NCBI RefSeq assembly: GCF_026262505.1
Contig: NC_067208.1
Location: 10,177,962-10,241,961, forward strand
Direction of reading: 5' to 3'
Origin: Trichomonas vaginalis G3
Lineage: Eukaryota; Parabasalia; Trichomonadida; Trichomonadidae
DNA: 64,000 bases
The translations under genes were made by a program, and so were the position numbers. This document shows positions 43,405 to 53,950 of this stretch, one piece after another (positions within the stretch are counted from its first letter, which is position 1; every line of letters starts with the position of its first letter). The notes beneath the pieces were generated by a model, which was not told the DNA's origin, ran no database searches, and was given only the letters and a program-made list of their open reading frames with translations.

Positions 43405-43992
43405 TTATGTAATAATTAAAATGAACGATATAATATGAGATACGTAGCCCAATGATAGTTCATTTTGAAGTATACATGATGGAATAGCTACCCGCAAAAA
43501 TGCACCAAATATATCTAGCTCAAACATGGAGCCAGTGATCTGTTTTAAGCTATCTCGCAGAAAGTTGATCCTAATTCGTTTATAAAATTCACTTTGATTA
43601 CACTCGAATAATTTACGGTTCCCGTATAATTCATCACTGATGCTTCTGTAAGAGTAAATCAAATTATATTGCCTACCGTCTTTTGAACCAACAACATCAA
43701 AATCCTTAATATAAGGGTTATAAATACAATGTATAACAAGACCTGATAAATTGAACACGCCTTTGAAAATAAATTCAAGATGAGGATCTTTATCTTCCGT
43801 GAAATAATAAGTTTTAGTATCTTTATCAAATGCGTATTCAAGCAGGCATTTGAGTTTACTCTCCTTTGAGGCTTCTAATGAAAAATAATCATTGTTAAAT
43901 AAATCATTTGATTTTAGTATTGTTTGGACCAAGCCATCTTCAAATTTAGAAGGTGCAACTGTAAGTAACTCTTTTATTGAAAACTTAGACAT
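43405..43992 (-). CDS. Discoidin (F5/8 type C)-like domain protein
   Basis: A 195-residue protein. After a 45-residue leader typical of T. vaginalis short proteins (IKELLTVAPSKFEDGLVQTI), residues 55-190 look like a jelly-roll of the F5/8 C family: HLEFIFKGVFNLSGLVIHCI, FDVVGSKDGRQYNLIYSYRS, FKxxRINFLRDS-like (YKRIRINFLRDSL) and ELDIFGAFL at the end. This domain binds sugars or lipids elsewhere, and in this organism it is commonly paired with BTB or leucine-rich modules. The ATG at 43992 is the first in frame; no initiator-like site is obvious. It is transcribed divergently from the BTB-discoidin gene at 44171, which carries a related C-terminal domain, so the two may be relatives or functional partners. 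Confidence 0.7.
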   Translation of the reverse strand: MSKFSIKELLTVAPSKFEDGLVQTILKSNDLFNNDYFSLEASKESKLKCLLEYAFDKDTKTYYFTEDKDPHLEFIFKGVFNLSGLVIHCIYNPYIKDFDVVGSKDGRQYNLIYSYRSISDELYGNRKLFECNQSEFYKRIRINFLRDSLKQITGSMFELDIFGAFLRVAIPSCILQNELSLGYVSHIISFILIIT

Positions 43993-44170
43993 CAGTTAAC
44001 AAATTTTACATTTTAATTTTAAAATTTAACAGTTTTCCGATACAGAGAATACTCATATTTTGATAGGTTATGGACCAATAGCAAATTCATCACATTAAAA
44101 GTAAGTTTTCAGCAAGAATGATAATACAACAACAACAACAACAAAAAAAAATTCCAACATAGAAAAAAAA

Positions 44171-45394
44171 ATGGTTATAATCCAGTTAAATAACCGAACA
44201 CTCCAGAGGATTAATGATTACAATGCACAAGACAAGGTTACTTTGACGATAAACAATATCGAAATCGTATTCAACAAATCATTTGCAATCGCAATTTCTC
44301 AAATGATATATTCTCAGTATCTTTTAGACAAAAACATTGATAAAATTGATATAAATTCTGATATTATGTCGAATGATACATACAATATATTAAAAGATTT
44401 CTTTCAATATAGAATTACTGAAATCGAGGTTGATGAAACAGTTATAAAAGATCTCCTTCACTTAGGAATGTCTCTAGGAATCCAAGAGTTAATTGATCTA
44501 TATAAATCGAATGTCATCGATAAAAAGAAATTAGATACAACAAATTGTATTCAATTACTTGAATTTTATATGGATCTTTCCTGGAATGAGAAGTTAATTG
44601 AATGTACTGACTTTATTGCAGAACATTTCTACAAAATTGATCAAAACCAACTCAAATTAATTTCCAAAAAACTCGGAGTTGATATTTTAAAGCAAATACT
44701 CAACAACAAAAAACTTGAAATCACAGACGAAGATTCACTAGCTAAATTCATCATTTCTCTTGCAAGAAAAGATGTTGTTTTCAGTTCATTGTTTGAAAAC
44801 ATTTATTTTGAGTTTTGCAAAGAAGAAACAATCAGAGAAATGAAAGATTTCGTTACATCTGATAACTATCAGGATGTTGTCAATTCACTTGTTGACTCTA
44901 TCATAAGATCAAGAGATCCTAAAAATAAAGATAGATGTGGTGGAAAAGAAGTAACAAACTATTTTGAGAGCGGCAATGTAGTGATGTCAGCTTCTTCCAT
45001 TGACAATGGATCAGCCGAAATTATTAATAAATATAGGAATGATACCTATTTCCAATCTCGCGGTGAACCAAATTCATGGATTGAATGGAAATTAAAACAA
45101 AATTATTTAATTCAGCCAACAAGTTATATAGTTCGAACGTCACCCACCTATACGTCCTTTCTTTCTAGACTTCAATCATGGAAAGTTGAGGGATTAACTA
45201 TTAATGGAGAAACAAAAGTCATTCATGAAGTCTCTAATTCACTATTACACGAAGGTGAAATTCGCAAATATGATATTATTTCTCATGATAGATTTGTGTC
45301 ATTCAAATTAATTCAAACCGGCAAAAACAGTACTAATACAGATCACTTACTTATTGACGTTTTTGATTTTTCAGGAAAAGTATTAGAAATATAG
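44171..45394 (+). CDS. BTB/POZ-BACK protein with discoidin-like C-terminus
   Basis: A 407-residue protein. The N-terminal 25-115 forms a BTB-like fold (VTLTINNIEIVFNKSFAIAIS, then SNDTYNILKDFFQYRITEIE and LLHLGMSLGIQELIDLYKS). Residues 120-235 have the helical BACK-type layout. From about 262 the C-terminus is F5/8 C-like, with NKDRCGGKEVTNYF, SWIEWKLKQNYLIQPTSYIVR and a final DHLLIDVFDFSGKV. BTB-BACK proteins often act as substrate adaptors for cullin-3 ubiquitin ligases; that role is inferred here. The ATG at 44171 follows an A-rich leader with a CAA repeat (44128-44146). This architecture is multi-copy in T. vaginalis. It is divergent from the discoidin-like gene, with 178 bp between starts. 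Confidence 0.75.
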   Translation: MVIIQLNNRTLQRINDYNAQDKVTLTINNIEIVFNKSFAIAISQMIYSQYLLDKNIDKIDINSDIMSNDTYNILKDFFQYRITEIEVDETVIKDLLHLGMSLGIQELIDLYKSNVIDKKKLDTTNCIQLLEFYMDLSWNEKLIECTDFIAEHFYKIDQNQLKLISKKLGVDILKQILNNKKLEITDEDSLAKFIISLARKDVVFSSLFENIYFEFCKEETIREMKDFVTSDNYQDVVNSLVDSIIRSRDPKNKDRCGGKEVTNYFESGNVVMSASSIDNGSAEIINKYRNDTYFQSRGEPNSWIEWKLKQNYLIQPTSYIVRTSPTYTSFLSRLQSWKVEGLTINGETKVIHEVSNSLLHEGEIRKYDIISHDRFVSFKLIQTGKNSTNTDHLLIDVFDFSGKVLEI

Positions 45395-45481
45395 TTTATT
45401 AGTTGGTTAATATCTCCAGCAGCGTAAGAAACTCTCCAACTTAAATTGACTTCATAAATTTTAAAAATCTCTAGATTTTTA

Positions 45482-45933
45482 TTAAGGGTGCACTTACCAC
45501 TTTATAATATGCTTTTGCAAAATCAATGCATCTTCATTAGAATAGAAAAAAAACTTTTTCCCGACCAAAAATATTAACTTTTTACCTTATAAAATTGTGA
45601 TATAAAACTTATGTGTTTAAAAAAATTGAGAGAATGTCAGAAAGTTGTAAGTGAATCCTTAAGGAATTTAAAATTAAGTCAGTTGCATCGATTGCATTTT
45701 GCAATTATAGCGATTATCCACTTATTTCTCTCAAAGCCATTCTGCTTTACTTTATAAATAATCTCTTAATTGTGCAAAACAATAAATGCTGCAAATAGCT
45801 TCGTATTTACAAATCCTCTTGACAGAGTTTAGTATTTACACCCATCTGACAGGTTGGATGGAGTGTAATCGAAAAATAACCTTAAAGATAAGAATTGAAC
45901 ATCATGTCAGATGGGCGTAAGTGCACCCTTAAA
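45482..45933. mobile_element. Candidate 452-bp MITE with TTAA ends
   Basis: TTAAGGGTGCACTTAC at 45482-45497 and its perfect complement at 45918-45933 bound a non-coding 452-bp segment. TTAA at both ends would fit piggyBac-type target duplication; a TA duplication of Tc1/mariner type is the alternative. Inside, ACACCCATCTGACA (45838 onward) is nearly complementary to TGTCAGATGGGCGTAAG (45906 onward), and a near-copy of the right end (TTGTAAGTGAATCCTTAAG) lies at about 45645. This suggests internal duplication or nesting. Confidence 0.6.
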
Positions 45934-46045
45934 AATGTAATAACATGTGTAAAGATGCATGTAATAGAAGTAATCAAGCTTTTACGTTAAATAAAAGTCA
46001 AGGTAAATAATTAGTATATTTATTCATAACAATTGTATTAAATTT

Positions 46046-48553
46046 TTAAATAAACTTTGAAGAATATCTGTATGCAACACTTATTTGAATAAGGACATTC
46101 TTCAAATTATTTTTATTAACAGAGAACTGTCTATCAGGATCAAATGAAGAAACAGTTGATTCTATCAAATTTTGGCCAAAAATCAAGAACTGGCAAACTT
46201 GGCCAACAATTTGTGTTGCTATCTCAGGTTTCTCATCAAAGAGAATTACCAAGATATCGGAGAAATAATCAAGAAACATCGTATCATCTGAACTCTTTTC
46301 TAGAGCGTAATTGAACAAATTGAAAACGAAATCTTGACTTAATGAAGTAATTACTTCATGAGGCAAGGATCGCAGACAATACAAGACATCTTTGGATGTC
46401 TCTGTCATACTAAATCCGCTTATAATAAGCTCGATCCAGTTAACGATGAACGATACAGTTCTATCGCCCGGGGAACTTCCTCCCCATAAGAATTTTGAGA
46501 GCATTGAGGACAACTTTTTGAGAGGAGATGGATTTGTTTGCTGGATATCTATGTGAGAGCAAAGCAAGTCTACTAATTCTGTTGACTTCGAGTATTTGCA
46601 TGCTCTGCAAAGATTCTTTATAAAGCTTCCTGGAACATTTGTTCCGTTCTGGGAAAATGCAGCGTTTGCAATTTCAAGCAAAAGTTCATTATTGTTCATT
46701 GCCATCAAAACTGCGTATTGAGGAAAGCCATTATTTATGGCTAGAGCCACAAAATCATTGAATTGTATTGCTTTGTCTGTTTTTCCTTCAATGAATCCTG
46801 CAATAATTGATGCGGCCGCTTTAAAATAGACCTTTTCTAAGCCTTGAGTAGCGGAACTGATTACTTCTGATGCAAGAGAAACAACATTTGGCAATTCTTT
46901 TGACATTTTTGATATGATATCTTTTGGTAAATTTAGAATTGGAATTTCTGTTGAGATTTTGATGTTGAATTGCTCCATGAGTAGACAAGATTGTTCAATT
47001 AGTTCATAAACAGCTGAAGGATCAAATCTATTCATGAAATCTGACTGAACAAATTCGAAAACACTCTGAAGGATTTGAGTTACGCAAGAAACAAGTGTCT
47101 CATATGAACCATCTGTGTCTTGTGGTGTCACAAAATTGGATAATGTCTGGATCATCTTGATCAAACTTTGAGATAAAAATAACATTTGAGGACTCGTTAT
47201 GGAATTTATAGTTTCCAGGAACGCGCTTGCACAAGAGACCAATGATGTACGAATTGCAAGTAGCTCATCTGTCATTTCTTCGCATTCTAGGATCATTGAT
47301 AATAATTCATTGACAAAATATACGAAAATTGTGATGACAACCTCTGATTTGATCGAAGGAATGTTGTAAAGAAGGAAATTTATCAAAGAAAGAGGGTTTT
47401 TATATATAATTGAAACAATAATTTCGGCCAAATCCTTCATTTCTGATTCTCCAACCTTTTCAACATTGGTAAATGACTCTATAAGGTATGTGAAGATCTG
47501 TGAGATAACATTATCGATTTCTTCTTGGTCAACATTCGATTTTATTTTATATATCAACAATAAAGTTGCATTTATCTTAGGAATTGATTGATCATTAAGC
47601 GCCAACTGAATCATAGAGAATAGATAATCAATCATTATCTGGGAAACAGCAGAGAATTCGAACAATTTCGATAAAAGATCGTAAATTTGTTCGTAACATG
47701 TGAAATAAATATCTTGTGACTCAACAGTGATCACTTTCTCAACAGCAGCTATGTATTGGTCTTGTTTGTAATGAAGAAAATATGAAAATGATGTAAGAAT
47801 TACGATTATATGTTGTCTTTGTACGTCGCTCTTGTAAATATTGAGAGAATAGTTCGCGCAAATCCATTCGCATACATTTTGGAGTGATTCTGCAATCGAA
47901 GGAACAATTAAATTGTCATAGATTTCTTGATTGAATTCGATTTTTGAAGATCTCGAAAGCATTTGTAAATTATCAAATCTTAAATATGTTGCAAGATCAA
48001 TAAGCTCATCTCTGCAGCTGTTGTCTGGGGATAATACAAATGATGATAAAAATAAATTTAAATATGATGGAATAAAATCTGTTAAATAGTGGAAGAAGTA
48101 GACAAATGAATACTGAGAATTGACTAAATACGAGAGATTAAGTTGATATTCTGCAAAAAACAAAAGTTTTGCGTATGGATCTTGAAGGGAATCGATAAAT
48201 GGGTTTAAAGTTGGAATACCTTGTATTTCAATGTGTAATACGCATATTGCAAGCGTTTTTCTTATGAAAACTGCAATTTTATTTGGCAATTTTGGAAAGA
48301 TTTCTGAAAATATATTGAGAATTTTCGTAAATATCTCGGGATCTGAATTAGGATTCAGATTCTTGTTTAAGCATTTCAATGTGAAATGGATGACTACTGG
48401 AGATACTTGCTCGGCCAATTCATATTGCAAAAGTTGGATTATATAATCAAGCCCATGCTCTAGTATTTCTGTTTCTAATCCGTTGATTCTGTCATATGGT
48501 TCCGTGATTAAGCAAAAAGCAAATTGCTCGATACGATTACATAAATCTTCCAT
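46046..48553 (-). CDS. Large alpha-helical (HEAT/ARM-like) protein
   Basis: An 835-residue protein, helical throughout, with repeated pairs of amphipathic helices such as VVIHFTLKCLNKNL, IPKINATLLLIYKIKSN, EITSSISYLT-type segments, and a late VNWIELIISGFSMTETSKDV. The overall feel is an importin-beta/exportin-type solenoid: it opens with a short helical leader, then helix pairs of about 40-50 residues, and has no enzyme motif, signal or membrane segment. A nuclear transport receptor is the best guess but unproven. The ATG at 48553 has a TCACTT initiator 9 bases before it. It is full length as far as can be seen, with no internal stops. Confidence 0.7.
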   Translation of the reverse strand: MEDLCNRIEQFAFCLITEPYDRINGLETEILEHGLDYIIQLLQYELAEQVSPVVIHFTLKCLNKNLNPNSDPEIFTKILNIFSEIFPKLPNKIAVFIRKTLAICVLHIEIQGIPTLNPFIDSLQDPYAKLLFFAEYQLNLSYLVNSQYSFVYFFHYLTDFIPSYLNLFLSSFVLSPDNSCRDELIDLATYLRFDNLQMLSRSSKIEFNQEIYDNLIVPSIAESLQNVCEWICANYSLNIYKSDVQRQHIIVILTSFSYFLHYKQDQYIAAVEKVITVESQDIYFTCYEQIYDLLSKLFEFSAVSQIMIDYLFSMIQLALNDQSIPKINATLLLIYKIKSNVDQEEIDNVISQIFTYLIESFTNVEKVGESEMKDLAEIIVSIIYKNPLSLINFLLYNIPSIKSEVVITIFVYFVNELLSMILECEEMTDELLAIRTSLVSCASAFLETINSITSPQMLFLSQSLIKMIQTLSNFVTPQDTDGSYETLVSCVTQILQSVFEFVQSDFMNRFDPSAVYELIEQSCLLMEQFNIKISTEIPILNLPKDIISKMSKELPNVVSLASEVISSATQGLEKVYFKAAASIIAGFIEGKTDKAIQFNDFVALAINNGFPQYAVLMAMNNNELLLEIANAAFSQNGTNVPGSFIKNLCRACKYSKSTELVDLLCSHIDIQQTNPSPLKKLSSMLSKFLWGGSSPGDRTVSFIVNWIELIISGFSMTETSKDVLYCLRSLPHEVITSLSQDFVFNLFNYALEKSSDDTMFLDYFSDILVILFDEKPEIATQIVGQVCQFLIFGQNLIESTVSSFDPDRQFSVNKNNLKNVLIQISVAYRYSSKFI

Positions 48554-48561
48554 TCATTATG

Positions 48562-48567
48562 AAGTGA
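48562..48567 (-). promoter_or_regulatory. Initiator element of helical-repeat gene
   Basis: On the minus strand TCACTT lies directly before CATAATGG, so transcription would begin about 10 bases upstream of the ATG. TCA-Y-W at this distance is the classical T. vaginalis initiator arrangement. Confidence 0.55.
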
Positions 48568-49108
48568 TATACAATGTGAAGACTAACATTACATTTTCTA
48601 ACATTATTTTCAAAAGAATATTACTTAAATACTGTTCAATTGCTTTCTTGATATTTTTTATAATGGTGATATTGTGATGTTGTCACTATATTAAGGCATA
48701 AATTAGGAAATTTCATGTTCGTTTACAGTTGACAAAATGTCAATTATATGATTATGTAAAATGTTACATATTACTTTCATTTTTAATTCGTCACATTCTC
48801 ATTATAATCATTAGCTGTATTAAAATCAATGAACAGTCTTGCTGAGCTCATTTATTCATTTCATCAAGAATTCATTTCAACTGGATTGCTTACAATCAGT
48901 TCAGGTCGAGAATATGTTATGAAAATATAATTTACTGATAATGCATTGTATGTGCCAAAGGGTATTATGCTATCATATCCCATTATTTTGAATTTATTAT
49001 CTACTAAGGTTAAAACTGGATAAATCAATGCGGTGATCAAATAATATACCAAAATACAGAAGATAGGTTTTTAGAAATAAACAACTTCAAGTATGAAATG
49101 AAAGAAAA
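48568..49108. other. Intergenic DNA
   Basis: The upstream flank of the helical-repeat gene; a TAGTGACAACATCAC sequence on the minus strand near 48675 loosely matches the AAAAGTGACA motif. No gene is recognised. Confidence 0.4.
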
Positions 49109-49723
49109 TTAATTCAAGAGCAAACTAACGTGATTGAGATTTGTTGGCTCAACAAGGAAATTTGGTAGGAGAAATGATGGCAATAGCGATGTATTTGCGG
49201 CATTTATTTTGAAGGGTGGGAGGGGTGGGAGAAGAACTCGCTCCTTTGGCTTAACAGGTAGCGGCGTAGTATGAACTGGAACATCCGTAATTAGTTTAAC
49301 CTTTTCTTGCGCCTCATCGTTTTGCTGATATGAATCTTCATTCTAATTAGTAGCCCCATCTTCATAAGAATCATCGTCATTCTTTTTAACTCTGTGTTTT
49401 GAACTATTTGATAGTGTGGCCCAAGCATCTGATGGGTACTTTCTACTGCATAATCCGTAGAAAGTTGAGCGCTTATCGATTCCTGCGACAGGCTTAAGGG
49501 CTTTGAATTTAGCAATCAAATCCCCTCTTGTTTGGCTCAGAATAACTCGTACGTAATCTTTGCACTTGTTTGAAACTTTACTCCAAAGTTCGTAGTCATT
49601 GTTTCTTATCCATTTCTCGATTTTGATGCTAGCCAAAGGCCTGTCGGCATTCTTAATAACATTGAATGCCTTTTGTCTGAGCTGTGTGCTTGAGAGAGTT
49701 GGATCTCCAAATCCTGTATCCAT
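49109..49723 (-). pseudogene. Winged-helix-like gene with in-frame TAG
   Basis: The first 126 codons (ATG 49723 to 49346) encode a basic protein. Residues 10-75 have a predicted winged-helix pattern (LRQKAFNVIKNADRPLASIK, then WSKVSNKCKDYVRVILSQTR), suggesting a DNA-binding or regulatory role; no named family is certain. A TAG follows at 49343-49345, after which the same frame stays open for another 77 codons to a TAA at 49109. The extension is proline- and hydrophobic-rich (PLPVKPKERVLLPPLPPF, then LLPSFLLPNFLVEPTNLN) and looks like real protein. So the gene is either truncated by a nonsense change, a short active form, or a read-through case. The frame opens four codons upstream only at a TTG. 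Confidence 0.6.
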
Positions 49724-51337
49724 TATTTGTCTCAAAATATTTTCAAAATCTTTATAAAATCAGATAATCGTTGAAGATGTTCATTTTACTATGTACATAT
49801 TGCCCATTAATCCCTCATGATCGTGTTATAATTTGAATACTTTGATTTTTGTGATAAACGTTTTGATGTTGTTTCAAATTTGCTTCAGAAAATTCATAGG
49901 CGAATTTGGCATGTTATGAAATCTTAATATTCTCACTTCCTATATATTTCAATTATAGGAAACAAAAAATAGTGATGTTTGAATTTCAGACCCATCGATA
50001 AAATCTATCGTATTATTCAAATTCATCGGCTATTTCATTTGATTGTTTTGGAGAAAACCGATGAGAAAAAATAGAGGAATTAGCATCTCATATTGATTTT
50101 CCTTCTTCTTATTAGATTATAAATTGAATGCCTACGCCTGTGGGAATTTTTGCTTTTTCAAAGGGAAAATTGCAATAGCATATTCGCTATTCACTTCCGA
50201 TATGCTCTCAAATAATGAGATTGTTTATTTTGCTATTTGGCATTTTTTGAAATTTAAATCTTCATTGGTTTATTTTATAGATGATGCACATAGAAGTTTG
50301 AGATATGTTGCTAAAAAATAGATTATTTTCAAATTAAACTGGATTATTACACAAAATGTATTTAATTGTTGAGTTAATATGATATTTTACAATATTAACT
50401 CATTAGCTGCAGCCAAATTATTATTAGTGAATATCAAATGGACTCCAAAACACAATGAAAACTTCCAGAATCTTCCCAAAACTCTAAAAAATGACAACTT
50501 TCAAATGAGTAACGGGGTATATTTTTGTTAAATATAGTAAATCTCATGCTGAATTTAAATTTACTCCATGTGTTATAATAAAGAACAGTGTAATTCGAAA
50601 AAAAATTACTTCATAAAATATCGCTCGTCAGTCAACTACTGATATTGTAAGATATCCTGCAAAGATATATTTGTATTAAATAGAATAGCAGAAGAATTAT
50701 CTCCATGTTTAACGTTTTCAGTAGTGAATTCAAAAAATTTTCATAATTTGCTGGAATACTTAAAATAAAGAATTATATTGCTTGATTTACGCTAAAATAT
50801 TTTATTTCAATATGGATAAGACTGTTTCTTATTATTTTATCCTCTTATGAACTTCAAATTAAAAATTATGGGAGTAGAAAGTTTAACTACAAAGTCCAAG
50901 AATTGAGAATTGCATCATGTTAAAGACAAAGCACAGTTATTTCTTTATAATGTGCATTTGTTACAATATGAGGCGAGTTTTTCATTGATATTTTCACTAT
51001 AATTAGGAGTTAATTTTTTCTCTAGCTGCTTATAAAGTGATGGATATCATTTTTTATCATTTCTTATGATATTTCCCCATATCATTAAGGAATCCTTTGC
51101 TATTTTTGTACATTCTTAACTTACTGTGCGATAAAGCGAGGTTTTTCCAACTTAAAATAAAGGTGCTCAAAAGTTTCTTTATTTTTATTATTTCCTGCGC
51201 AATGAGCTGTTGTTCTTCCATTTCAACAATTATTAATTAATTAAGCCAGTGCTTTCATTCAAATTTCCTCATGAGCTATGTTTATTTAAAAAAACATTCA
51301 AAAATTTTTATAAACCTTTATTTTTTTTCATAATAAA
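49724..51337. other. 1.6-kb gene-free interval
   Basis: AT-rich DNA with short frames only (for example 50124-50321, no family features). A loose 30-base inverted sequence near 49990-50060 (CCCATCGATAAAATC and AACCGATGAG) was seen but is weak. I see nothing else. Confidence 0.45.
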
Positions 51338-53716
51338 TTACATAAATTCTAGTGATTGTGTTCTTGTCAAAGAATCTCTTGGTTTTTCAGGTGAATCATT
51401 GTTTCCTAGAGGAGAAGTTTGCGGAATCATCAGTGAATCTCCACTTCCTTTGTATTCAGAAGATTTATAAATTGATTTCTGCGAAAATTCTTGAGAAACA
51501 GATTTCTCCATCAATTTCATTCTCTTTCTATTATTATTTGGCAACGGCTGATCTTCTTCAGGTTCTTCATTTTCTTCTCCTTCTTTTTCTTGTTCATTTT
51601 CATCTTTCGTCAAATTTTTGAGTAATGAATTAAATTTGTCGAGAAGAGTCTTCTTTGCCACATCCTGCAGACCAAGCATTCTTAGAATAGAGTATATTCC
51701 TCCTATAATTACTGCCAAAGCGAAGAAAATCGGATTGGCAAGTAATTTCATGATGTAATTTGATGAACAAAGGAAAGTAGCAAGCCATGCCCATCCAGGA
51801 ATCTGTTCTCTGTTTGCTTGTGCCTTTATATTGGCTCTCGCTTCTTCATAAGCGTGAATAATGATTCTTTCAAATTTGTCTTCAATTTCTGAAGCTCTTT
51901 CATGAGGAATCAAAACTTGTGTTAATGGATCATTTGGTTTTACTTCATCATCAGATTCAGCGAGTCTGCAATACGTGAAATGTCTCAATACTTTCAGTCC
52001 TGCATCTCTTGAGTTCTCGTAGATCTGGTTGATGTTATCTCTTCTTGTCCAAACTCTTGGTCTTCCGTTCTTTTCGTACTTAAATGTTCTGTCAAAAGTG
52101 TTTTTCATCTTCAGAACAATGTAATTCGCACTTTCTCTCACAAGAGAAATAGTATGTGTCTGGAAATCTCTCTTGATATCATTCCTGGCATGAACACCAC
52201 TAACATTAGTCTTCAAAACTTGATTGGTGTTTTGTGTGGTCTCTGTTGACACTTTTCTTATCAAATTTCTAAGGTTATCCCACATCAAATTATCAACTTT
52301 TGCGAGGATGTCGTTTGCTTGTTCATCAAATGATCTCATCTGTTCGGTAATGATAGTTTGTTCTAATTGCTTGACGAGTTTTCCTTTCATTGACTCTGTA
52401 GCATTGAACATTACTTTCATTACTTCGTAATCAGGGTAATTCCACGAAAATGGTTCAACTGTTGTATCTTTTATGTTCTTCTTTAGGTCCATGTTGAGGG
52501 AATCGATCTTACCTTGGACGTCGCTCTCCCAGGTACCTCCAACATGTAGTTCTTGGTCAATAGAAGAAATAAATTCGTTGAATCTTTTTAATGTATTGTC
52601 ACAGAAGAGTTTGCATTGGGAGTTGAAGTAAGGAAGTAGTACATCGCTGATCTCCTGCTTGAGTTGGGCCTCTCTTTCCTTGACAACTGCTTCGGAATAG
52701 CGCCATGAGTTATCATGATAATATTTCAAGGCGTTTTCAACGGATTTGTCGCAAAGCGGCTTGAAATCTTGTATAATCGTAATTGGTTGGTCTGGATCGC
52801 GCTGTAAATTCTCCTCTACGAACTTATTGAATTTTGATAAAGCTTCTGCAGCATTTTCGTCACATTTGAAGCGAGCAAGCATTGTTCTCTGAGAGGGGAT
52901 GTTGAGTTCTTTGTTTTCGTTGATGACTTCCCAGAGATTTCTGATGTATTGTGATAATCCTTCGCCTGGAACGACTTTTGTAGATTTTTCAGCGAAAAGG
53001 TAGTCTTTTAATGGGGGTTCGTTGAACCATTTGCGGAGAGTATTGACATCGGCATCGAATTGGTCTCTCTGAATGACCATGTGATGAATTGGGAAATATA
53101 AGAATTCGAAGAAATCTTCCATTTGCTTTCCTTTGAAGGAATCTGGAAGGTTGATCTCATCCCAGATGTTTGTGATATCGCGGTTTAGCTGGAACTTGAT
53201 AGCTTCGAAATTTACAGCTGTACTATCACGAATTACAAACAATATCTTGGATTTGGTAGTATTTTGAGCGAGGAAGAGTTGAATGTTGACCTCAAAAACG
53301 GTCTTAAGCATAGGAATGTTTGATGCTTGGTAGCGTCCAATATCAGACTCCCACATGTTGATTACGAGTACCTCGGAAAGCGCAAGAGCGAACAAAGCAG
53401 ACTTACGTTCAAATAAGGCATCGGAGTCACCACGTTCTCTTGAGTCGCAACCTTCGACATCAAAGAGTAATATTGGGTCATTGACTGATTTAGCGGCATG
53501 GATACCTTGTGTTGTCTGTTGTCTACCCCTTTGCTCGTTCATTGTGGCAAATTTTGTTCCGAAAAGAAGGTTCAAAATCGTAGATTTACCAGAGCTTTGA
53601 GGACCAATAATTGCAACTGTATGATAATCAACACCAGCATCTGCAATTCCTGAACTTGTTATTTTCTCGTCTAAATTACTGACCAAAGCACCATCCCCAG
53701 TGATGATTTGCTCCAT
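51338..53716 (-). CDS. Sey1/RHD3-type ER membrane-fusion GTPase
   Basis: A 792-residue dynamin-like GTPase that fuses ER tubules and maintains the ER network (yeast Sey1, plant RHD3; atlastin has the same role in animals). The G domain starts at once: P-loop GPQSSGKST at 38-46, switch-1 threonines in GRQQTTQGIH, D-V-E-G-C-D as the G3 motif, and VIRDST as the RD-type G4 motif. A long helical-bundle middle domain follows. Two close hydrophobic segments (WAWLATFLCSSNYIMKLL and ANPIFFALAVIIGGIYSIL, about 637-675) form the membrane hairpin. A charged cytosolic tail of about 115 residues (acidic, then serine-rich) is longer than in yeast. The ATG at 53716 matches the family N-terminus. It is intact. 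Confidence 0.94.
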   Translation of the reverse strand: MEQIITGDGALVSNLDEKITSSGIADAGVDYHTVAIIGPQSSGKSTILNLLFGTKFATMNEQRGRQQTTQGIHAAKSVNDPILLFDVEGCDSRERGDSDALFERKSALFALALSEVLVINMWESDIGRYQASNIPMLKTVFEVNIQLFLAQNTTKSKILFVIRDSTAVNFEAIKFQLNRDITNIWDEINLPDSFKGKQMEDFFEFLYFPIHHMVIQRDQFDADVNTLRKWFNEPPLKDYLFAEKSTKVVPGEGLSQYIRNLWEVINENKELNIPSQRTMLARFKCDENAAEALSKFNKFVEENLQRDPDQPITIIQDFKPLCDKSVENALKYYHDNSWRYSEAVVKEREAQLKQEISDVLLPYFNSQCKLFCDNTLKRFNEFISSIDQELHVGGTWESDVQGKIDSLNMDLKKNIKDTTVEPFSWNYPDYEVMKVMFNATESMKGKLVKQLEQTIITEQMRSFDEQANDILAKVDNLMWDNLRNLIRKVSTETTQNTNQVLKTNVSGVHARNDIKRDFQTHTISLVRESANYIVLKMKNTFDRTFKYEKNGRPRVWTRRDNINQIYENSRDAGLKVLRHFTYCRLAESDDEVKPNDPLTQVLIPHERASEIEDKFERIIIHAYEEARANIKAQANREQIPGWAWLATFLCSSNYIMKLLANPIFFALAVIIGGIYSILRMLGLQDVAKKTLLDKFNSLLKNLTKDENEQEKEGEENEEPEEDQPLPNNNRKRMKLMEKSVSQEFSQKSIYKSSEYKGSGDSLMIPQTSPLGNNDSPEKPRDSLTRTQSLEFM

Positions 53717-53950
53717 GTAAAAATAACTTTATGTTTGGCTCCTTCGCCTCTTTTATAAATATAAGGGTGATGAATGTACACACATAAAAATTTAAAAATA
53801 GTTGATTTTTCTGAAGATTTTTGGATTCAGGACTTGAAATTTTAGCGATTTAAGCAAAATTCATATCAGTAAGAGTTTTAGCTCCAATTGAACATCATAA
53901 ATCCAATCGATAAAATTCAATATTTATTTTTCAAATTTGATTTTTGTTTG

